Origin: Actinoplanes lutulentus
GTDB taxonomy: Bacteria; Actinomycetota; Actinomycetes; Mycobacteriales; Micromonosporaceae
Assembly: GCF_003259845.1 (NCBI RefSeq)
Contig: NZ_QLMJ01000001.1
Span: 434,001 to 498,000 of the forward strand
Direction: 5' to 3'
Length of the DNA stretch: 64,000 bases
Shown here: piece after piece, positions 58,909 to 64,000 of the stretch
Layout of the letters: every line of letters begins with the position of its first letter
Position numbering within the stretch: the stretch's first letter is position 1
Position numbers and translations under genes: made by a program
Notes under the pieces: generated by a model
Databases searched by the model: none
Told to the model about the DNA's origin: nothing
Seen by the model: only the letters and a program-made list of their open reading frames with translations

Positions 58909-60363
58909 TCAGAGAGCGTACGGTGACCGGAACAGCGACTGAGGGTCCACCGTGGCCCGAATCCAGCGCAGCCGCGAAAAGCTCGGTCCGTAATACCGGG
59001 GCAGCACCGCCGGGCTCGGCTCCAGATAGTTGACGTACCGGCCCGCCGACCAGCGGCTCATCACCCGATGACCGGATTCGATCCATGCGTAACCATCCTG
59101 GACGGCCGCCGGATCGGTGCTTCCGGGCAGCACCAGCCACTGCAGCATGGTGTGCGCGCCCCGCCACGGGAACGCTGTCGCGTCCGCAGCCACCCGCCCG
59201 GCCGCGCCGGTCAGCCGCTTGAACTTCGCCACCCCGGGCTTGCGCGCCCGAGCCCGCCGCTCCACCGTCGCCAGCAGTTCGGCGATCGCCGGCTCCGGCA
59301 ATGCCCATCGAAAGATCTCACTGCCCGCGAGTTCCGTCCGCCGCCGCGCCTCCCCCGCGCGATCATGCACGACGTCCAGGTGGGCGCGGCGCTCCAGCGT
59401 CGCGAGCGCGGGCTCACGCCCGACCGCCCGAGCGATCTCCGCGGCCTCCGCGTCCGGGTCACCCTCCAGCACAACCCCCGAGATGCGTACGCTCAATCGC
59501 CCGTTCCGGTCGGACGCGAACTGACAGGTCGACCAGGTCTCGTCCGGCGCCGTGGCGAGCCGCGCCTGCCAGCCGGCGGCGACTCTGGCGGCCTCACCCC
59601 AGGGATAGTTCAGGACGAACGTCCCGGTCGTGGTGACCCGGTGCGTGCGCATCCGCCAGCCGGTGACGACCCCGAACTGACCGCCACCACCACCGCGCAG
59701 CGCCCAGAACAGGTCCCGTTCGCGCTGCGCGTCGACCGTCCGCGCGTTCCCGTCGGCGGTCACCACCTCGGCTTCGACGACGGCGTCACACGTCAGCCCG
59801 TACGCCGAGGCCGCCATGCCGATCCCACCACCGAGGGTGATCCCGCTGATCCCGACCGTCCCGCACGAGCCCGAGGGGATCGACCGCCCGGCCGCGCCGA
59901 GCCGGTCGTAGACGTCACCGAGCCGCGCGCCACCGCCGACCGCCGCGGTGCCGCTCCCCCAGTCGTACCGCACGTCCTGGATCCCTCGCAGGTCGAGCAC
60001 GACCCCGCCGGCCGTGGTGGACGCCCCGACGTAGGAGTGCCCACCCCCGCGCGTGACGACGGCGACGCGGGCCGCGCGGGCGAACCGCACCACCTCGGCG
60101 ACATCGGCGGCGTGCGCGACGACAGCGATCGCGGGCGGGTGGACCGGGTCGAAGCGGGGGTCAGCGAGCTGCCGGGTCCGCTCGTACAGCGCGGTGTCCG
60201 GAAGCTCAAGACGTCCGTCGAGCGAGGCGGCGAGGGCGGTCCAGTCGGGCGCGGACGTCCGGCCGGCGCTGGGCCGCGGCACCGGCCGCCGCACATCCGA
60301 CCCCGCGCCGGTGAGAGCGGCGGCCCCAGCTCCCAGCACAGCCCGGCGAGACAAAAGCATCAC
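58909..60363 (-). CDS. Tat-exported BBE-like FAD-linked oxidase
   Basis: The 484-aa protein (GTG 60363, with ATG 60360 next) starts with a Tat signal LLSRRAVLGAGAAAL. The FAD domain has VVTRGGGHSYVGAST with His109 and SIPSGSCGTVGISGITLGGGIGMAASAYGL with Cys167, the two positions for bicovalent flavin attachment in berberine-bridge-like oxidases. The C-terminal YVNYLEP...YYGPSFSRLRWIRATVDPQSLFRSPYAL is the BBE domain. Members oxidise sugars, alkaloids or secondary metabolites. Both covalent-flavin residues are present, so an active oxidase is likely. Confidence 0.9.
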   Translation of the reverse strand: MMLLSRRAVLGAGAAALTGAGSDVRRPVPRPSAGRTSAPDWTALAASLDGRLELPDTALYERTRQLADPRFDPVHPPAIAVVAHAADVAEVVRFARAARVAVVTRGGGHSYVGASTTAGGVVLDLRGIQDVRYDWGSGTAAVGGGARLGDVYDRLGAAGRSIPSGSCGTVGISGITLGGGIGMAASAYGLTCDAVVEAEVVTADGNARTVDAQRERDLFWALRGGGGGQFGVVTGWRMRTHRVTTTGTFVLNYPWGEAARVAAGWQARLATAPDETWSTCQFASDRNGRLSVRISGVVLEGDPDAEAAEIARAVGREPALATLERRAHLDVVHDRAGEARRRTELAGSEIFRWALPEPAIAELLATVERRARARKPGVAKFKRLTGAAGRVAADATAFPWRGAHTMLQWLVLPGSTDPAAVQDGYAWIESGHRVMSRWSAGRYVNYLEPSPAVLPRYYGPSFSRLRWIRATVDPQSLFRSPYAL

Positions 60364-60437
60364 CAGATCGTGTCATATCTACGCAAAACGCCCCCGCAAC
60401 CACTGCCGATCATTTTTCGCGCCGCCCGCCGGGCCTT

Positions 60438-60459
60438 GCTATGCAACTCGTTGCATAGC
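60438..60459 (+). promoter_or_regulatory. PadR operator GCTATGCAA-N4-TTGCATAGC
   Basis: A perfect inverted repeat with 9-bp arms and a CTCG spacer lies directly before the PadR start codons (60463 or 60472). The ATGCA/TGCAT halves agree with the ATGT/ACAT style of PadR operators. Confidence 0.8.
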
Positions 60460-60471
60460 AGGATGGCGGGC

Positions 60472-61017
60472 ATGGCCCTGGAGCACGCGATTCTGGTTTC
60501 GCTGCTGGAGCAGCCCGGGTCGGGCTACGAGCTGGCCCGGCGTTTCGAGCGATCCATCGGCCGGTTCTGGAACGCGACTCACCAGCAGATCTACCGCGTT
60601 CTGAAGCGGATGGAGTCCGACGGGTGGGTCAACTCCGAGGCGATCGGGCAGGACGGCCGGCCGGACAAACGGGCCTACTCGGTCACCGGCGACGGCCGTG
60701 ACCAGCTGGTCGAGTGGCTCCGGGAGCCGGTTCAGCCCGAGGCGGTCCGGCACGAGCTCGCTGTGAAGATCCGCGGGGCGGCCTTCGACGACGATGCCGG
60801 GCGGACCGCGCTGATCGCCGAGGTTGTGCGTTATCGGGCCGAGCACGAGACGACACTGAACCGGTACCTCACCGGTGAGAAGCGCGACTTCCCGGACGAC
60901 ACCGACCTGGACACGGGGCAACGGCTGCAACACGTGGTGCTGCGAGGCGGGATCGCCTACGAGCGGATGCTGCTCGACTGGCTCGACGACGTCCTCGAGA
61001 CGCTGCGAAAAATCTGA
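60472..61017 (+). CDS. PadR-family transcriptional regulator
   Basis: The 181-aa protein starts MALEHAILVSLLEQPGSGYELARRFERSIGRFWNATHQQIYRVLKRMESDGWVNSEAIGQDGRPDKRAYSVTGDGRDQLVEWL, the canonical PadR winged helix, followed by the long PadR C-terminal helices ending LLDWLDDVLETLRKI. ATG 60463 would add three residues. The palindrome just upstream overlaps any possible promoter, so autorepression is likely. The acyl-CoA dehydrogenase gene follows after 17 bp and should be in the same regulated operon. Confidence 0.9.
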   Translation: MALEHAILVSLLEQPGSGYELARRFERSIGRFWNATHQQIYRVLKRMESDGWVNSEAIGQDGRPDKRAYSVTGDGRDQLVEWLREPVQPEAVRHELAVKIRGAAFDDDAGRTALIAEVVRYRAEHETTLNRYLTGEKRDFPDDTDLDTGQRLQHVVLRGGIAYERMLLDWLDDVLETLRKI

Positions 61018-61034
61018 GAGGAAAGTACAGAACA

Positions 61035-62732
61035 GTGTTGTTCAACCCGCACACCTATGACCCGGCGCATTTCGACCCGGAGACCCGGCGCCTGCTGCGC
61101 GCCACGATCGACTTCTTCGAGGAGCGCGGTAAGAAGGCGCTGCTGGACACGTACATCGATCGCGAGTGGTACGCGGACTTCCTGGAGTTCGCCGGCAAAG
61201 AGGGCCTGTTCGCCGAGTTCCTGACGCCGGCCGCCGACGGGGAGGGCACCCGCTGGGACACCGCCCGCAACGTGGCGCTCAGCGAGATCCTCGGCTTCTA
61301 CGGCCTCAACTACTGGTACACCTGGCAGGTCACCGTCCTCGGCCTCGGCCCGGTCTGGCAGAGCGCCAACGCGCAGGCCCGCGAGCACGCCGCGCAGCTG
61401 CTCCGGGACGGCCACGTGATGGCGTTCGGCCTCTCCGAGCGCAGCCACGGCGCCGACATCTACGCCACCGACATGGTCCTGACGCCGACTGACGAGGGCT
61501 TCACCGCCTCCGGCAGCAAGTACTACATCGGCAACGGCAACGTCGCGGGCCTGGTCAGCGTCTTCGGCCGCCGGGCCGATATCGAGGGCCCCGAGGGGTA
61601 CGTGTTCTTCGCCGCCGACAGCCGCCACCCGAGCTACCACCTCGTGAAGAACGTGGTGAACTCGCAGATGTTCGTCAGCGAGTTCCGGCTGGACGACTAC
61701 CCGGTGCGGGAGCAGGACGTGCTGCACACCGGCAAGGCCGCGTTCGACGCCGCGCTGAACACGGTAAACGTCGGCAAGTTCAACCTGTGCACGGCAGCGA
61801 TCGGCATCAGCGAGCACGCGATGTACGAGGCGGTCACCCACGCGCACCGCCGGATGCTGTACGGCAAGCCGGTGACCGCGTTCCCGCACGTGCGACGGGA
61901 GCTGACCGACGCGTACACCAGGCTGGTGGCCATGAAGCTCTTCGCCGATCGGGCGGTGGACTATTTCCGCTCGGCCGGGCCGGACGACCGCCGTTATCTG
62001 CTCTTCAACCCGATGACCAAGATGAAGGTCACCACCGAGGGCGAGAAGGTCATCGACCTGCTCTGGGACGTGATCGCGGCGAAGGGCTTCGAGGCGGACA
62101 CCTACTTCGACAAGGCCGCCAAGGACATCCGGGGACTTCCCAAGCTTGAGGGTACGGTCCACGTGAACCTGGCCCTGATCCTGAAGTTCATGCCGAACTA
62201 CCTGTTCAAGCCGGCCGAGTACGCACCGGTGCCGGCCCGGCACGACGACGCCGACGACGAGTTCCTGTTCCGTCAGGGTCCGGCGCGGGGTCTCGGGCAG
62301 ATCCAGTTCCACGACTGGCGCACGGTGTACGACGCGCACGCGGGCATTCCGAACGTGGCCCGATTCCGCAGGCAGGCTGACGGTCTGTGCGAGCTGCTGC
62401 TCAAGCACGCGCCGGACGAGGCGCAGCAGGGCGACCTGGACTTCCTGCTCGCTGTCGGCCAGCTGTTCGCGCTTGTCGTCTACGGCCAGCTGATCCTGGA
62501 GAACGCCGGCAAAGCAGAGACCGGGACCGACATCCTCGACGAGATCTTCGGCATCCTGGTCCAGGACTTCTCGGCGTACGCCACCGAGCTGCACGGCAAG
62601 GCGGCGACGACCGACGCTCAGGCGCAGTGGGCGTTGTCACAGGTGCTGCGCCCGGTTGTCGACGCGGAGCGCACCGGCCGGATCTGGGACCAGGTCTTGT
62701 CGCTTGTCGGCGCGTACGAAATGCGGCCTTAA
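61035..62732 (+). CDS. Acyl-CoA dehydrogenase family protein (565 aa)
   Basis: The 565-aa protein has a GTG start at 61035 about 11 nt after GAGAGGAAAG. N-terminal helices contain FDPETRRLLRATIDFFEERGKKALLDTYIDREWYADFLEFAGKEGLFAEFLTP. The FAD domain has GHVMAFGLSERSHGADIYATDMVL and FTASGSKYYIGNGNVAGLVSVFGR. The middle helical part (TAAIGISEHAMYEAVTHAHRRMLYGKPVTAFPHVRRELTDAYTRLVAMKLFADRAVDYF) is typical of FadE-like enzymes. It is about 180 residues longer than standard acyl-CoA dehydrogenases and carries an added C-terminal helical domain. Likely acts on long-chain or unusual acyl-CoA under PadR control. Confidence 0.85.
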   Translation: MLFNPHTYDPAHFDPETRRLLRATIDFFEERGKKALLDTYIDREWYADFLEFAGKEGLFAEFLTPAADGEGTRWDTARNVALSEILGFYGLNYWYTWQVTVLGLGPVWQSANAQAREHAAQLLRDGHVMAFGLSERSHGADIYATDMVLTPTDEGFTASGSKYYIGNGNVAGLVSVFGRRADIEGPEGYVFFAADSRHPSYHLVKNVVNSQMFVSEFRLDDYPVREQDVLHTGKAAFDAALNTVNVGKFNLCTAAIGISEHAMYEAVTHAHRRMLYGKPVTAFPHVRRELTDAYTRLVAMKLFADRAVDYFRSAGPDDRRYLLFNPMTKMKVTTEGEKVIDLLWDVIAAKGFEADTYFDKAAKDIRGLPKLEGTVHVNLALILKFMPNYLFKPAEYAPVPARHDDADDEFLFRQGPARGLGQIQFHDWRTVYDAHAGIPNVARFRRQADGLCELLLKHAPDEAQQGDLDFLLAVGQLFALVVYGQLILENAGKAETGTDILDEIFGILVQDFSAYATELHGKAATTDAQAQWALSQVLRPVVDAERTGRIWDQVLSLVGAYEMRP

Positions 62733-62739
62733 AAAGGTC

Positions 62740-62768
62740 TTGCCCGGGGCTTGGAGAGCCCCGGGCAA
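62740..62768. terminator. Bidirectional hairpin terminator
   Basis: A perfect 12-bp stem TTGCCCGGGGCT/AGCCCCGGGCAA with a TGGAG loop lies between the convergent acyl-CoA dehydrogenase and DivIVA-like genes. A-rich sequence (AAAAAGG) on the plus-strand side supplies a U-tract for the minus-strand transcript. Confidence 0.85.
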
Positions 62769-62778
62769 AGCATTACCG

Positions 62779-63468
62779 TCAGACCGCGCCGTCGGGGGCG
62801 CTGGTCAGGTCCATCAGCTGCTGCTGGACGTGGTTGGTCAGCGCGCCCTGGTAACTCTGCGCGAGCTGGCCCAGCCGGTCGATCTCGTCGAGCAGGGCGG
62901 CACGTTTCTCCACGATGCTGTCCATCGCCTCGGCGTGGTTGCGCCGCGCGTCGCTCTCTATCGTGCTGGCCTTGAGCTGGGCGTCGCTCATCAGCTGCTC
63001 GGCCTTGTTCTGTGCGCCGGTGAGCACCGAGTCGGACTCGCGCTGGGCGTCACGCATGTGCTCGTCGGCGGTGCGCTGCGCCATCATCAGCACCCGCGAG
63101 TTGCGGTCGTCGTCGACCGGCACCAGGGCCTGGCTCTGGCTGGACGCCTCGGAGCGGGCGCGCTCCAGCTGGGACTGCATGTTGCGCGCGTTCTGCTCGG
63201 CGCGGGCTCGCGCCTCCTGCAGGCGCTCCAGCTGGGAGGCGAGCTCGGCGAACTCGTTGTTGAGCACCATCGTCGATGCCGCGCTCGCCTGCGCGCCGCC
63301 GCCACGCTGAGCCTGGTCACGCAGAGCGCCGTTCTCGTCGATGAGACGGATCAGCTCCTGCTCGACCTCGTCCAGGAAGGCGTCGACCTCCTCCTCGTCG
63401 TAGCCCCGCTTGCCGATCGGGGGTTTCTTGAAGGCGACATTGTGAATGTCAGCTGGAGTGAGCGGCAT
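62779..63468 (-). CDS. DivIVA-domain protein (Wag31-like)
   Basis: The 229-aa protein begins [52 protein letters not shown], almost the Wag31/DivIVA N-terminal membrane-binding domain with its coiled coil. A long second coiled coil follows ([38 protein letters not shown]...[40 protein letters not shown]). DivIVA marks growing tips and poles in actinomycetes. No division genes (ftsZ, mur) are adjacent, so this may be a paralogue rather than the main Wag31. Confidence 0.9.
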   Translation of the reverse strand: MPLTPADIHNVAFKKPPIGKRGYDEEEVDAFLDEVEQELIRLIDENGALRDQAQRGGGAQASAASTMVLNNEFAELASQLERLQEARARAEQNARNMQSQLERARSEASSQSQALVPVDDDRNSRVLMMAQRTADEHMRDAQRESDSVLTGAQNKAEQLMSDAQLKASTIESDARRNHAEAMDSIVEKRAALLDEIDRLGQLAQSYQGALTNHVQQQLMDLTSAPDGAV

Positions 63469-63619
63469 GGTGCTCCCTGGCTCCTGTCAGTTGCGGTCGT
63501 GCGGCCCGAAATCCTACGCAACCGCCCTGTGGCTGCGCCGTGGGCTTGATCACGCGAGGTCGCCGGCTGCGCGATCGAGCGTACGCGCCGCCGGCCAGTG
63601 TTGCCTTCCCCGTATGCGC

Positions 63620-63967
63620 TCAGCGCCAGAAGACCGCTACCGCCGCATTCACCACGGTGAGCGTGATGATGCCGATGAAGTGGCCCCTGTTGACCTCGTC
63701 CCGCTTCCGCGGGATGAAGACCATGATGAAGATGAGAACGGCGACGAGCAACTTCACGCCCAGCTTGACCGGGTCCGGCTCGTTGTCGCCGCCACCCCGC
63801 AGCGGCGCGGCCAGCCCGAGGCCGCTGACCAGCTGGATGATCGAGCCCCAGAGCACCGTCCTGCTGATCCGGATCTTGCCGGAGAGCAGCGTCGAGACAC
63901 CGCCGCCGAGCAGCAGCGCGAATCCGACGAGGTGAATGAAGAGGAGAACCAACCGGAGAGCTTCCAC
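63620..63967 (-). CDS. Small membrane protein, four helices
   Basis: The 115-aa protein starts at GTG 63967, near the right edge of the window. Hydrophobic segments are ALRLVLLFIHLVGFALLLGGGVSTLL, SRTVLWGSIIQLVSGLGLAAPLR, LGVKLLVAVLIFIMVFIPRKR and FIGIITLTVVNAAVAVFWR. There is no catalytic motif. Similar small membrane proteins are conserved next to DivIVA-type or cell-envelope genes in actinomycetes, but I do not know a function. It may share a transcript with the DivIVA-like gene 151 bp downstream. Confidence 0.75.
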   Translation of the reverse strand: MEALRLVLLFIHLVGFALLLGGGVSTLLSGKIRISRTVLWGSIIQLVSGLGLAAPLRGGGDNEPDPVKLGVKLLVAVLIFIMVFIPRKRDEVNRGHFIGIITLTVVNAAVAVFWR

Positions 63968-64000
63968 GGCCGCAAAGCTTGCCAGGACACATCCTGAAGG

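Overview
The window is about 70% G+C, has strong G/C preference at third codon positions and is packed with short ATGA/GTGA gene overlaps. LuxR-type (LAL) and NB-ARC regulators, a Wag31-like DivIVA protein, an F420-dependent Ddn-type enzyme, ECF sigma factors and many leaderless-type starts all point to a filamentous actinomycete. Micromonosporaceae (Actinoplanes-like) is my best guess; this is inference from style and families, not from a marker gene.

Layout. 1-2.7 kb: the 3' part of a secreted NucA/NucB-type nuclease with PKD repeats, a hypothetical protein and a Uma2-family protein. 3.0-18.8 kb: a large divergent organosulfur-scavenging locus. On the minus strand lie a solute-binding protein, two permeases and a double-NBD ATPase of the dipeptide/nickel class, then four luciferase-like monooxygenases, a DszC/SfnB-type enzyme, two aldo-keto reductases and a nitroreductase. 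On the plus strand lie a second DszC/SfnB-like enzyme and an SsuD-like monooxygenase. Transporter and flavin enzymes would import and desulfurise organic sulfur compounds; a CCCTATAGGG palindrome sits between the divergent promoters. 18.9-20.2 kb: ECF sigma factor and membrane partner. 20.2-21.2 kb: repeats only, including nine 63-bp palindromic units directly 3' of a methyltransferase gene. 22-29 kb: PAS hybrid histidine kinase, HPF/RaiA-like protein, LAL regulator and XRE-NB-ARC regulator. 29.2-32.3 kb: three overlapping alpha/beta hydrolases, a small membrane protein and a 52-aa ORF.

32.4-38.5 kb: two nearly identical CAP-domain secreted proteins in inverted orientation, each preceded by a palindromic repeat array, flank a GH30-ricin glycosidase, a DHA2-type exporter and a TetR regulator. 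38.5-43.3 kb: repeat-rich gap, RTX/Ca-binding repeat protein, class IV aminotransferase and GH15-type glycosidase. 43.3-46.9 kb: chemoreceptor, membrane protein and ECF sigma factor. 47-50.6 kb: nitrilase-like hydrolase, then MFS exporter and TetR divergent from a macrolide-type glycosyltransferase, with two identical 17-bp operators in the shared promoter (a probable resistance cassette). 50.7-54.1 kb: PNPOx, PadR regulator with membrane protein, YrdB-like protein and repeats. 54.1-57.6 kb: a heterodimeric ABC exporter whose two halves carry complementary defects in the ATPase motifs. 57.7-64 kb: Ddn-like reductase, PfkB kinase, bicovalent-flavin oxidase, PadR regulator with acyl-CoA dehydrogenase, DivIVA-like protein and a small membrane protein.

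The most unusual features are the families of imperfect palindromes shared between distant intergenic regions (20.5, 38.8 and 54 kb; 33.2 and 37.8 kb), the inverted duplication of the CAP gene, and the size and gene content of the sulfur locus. No tRNA, rRNA, CRISPR array, transposase or integrase was recognised.
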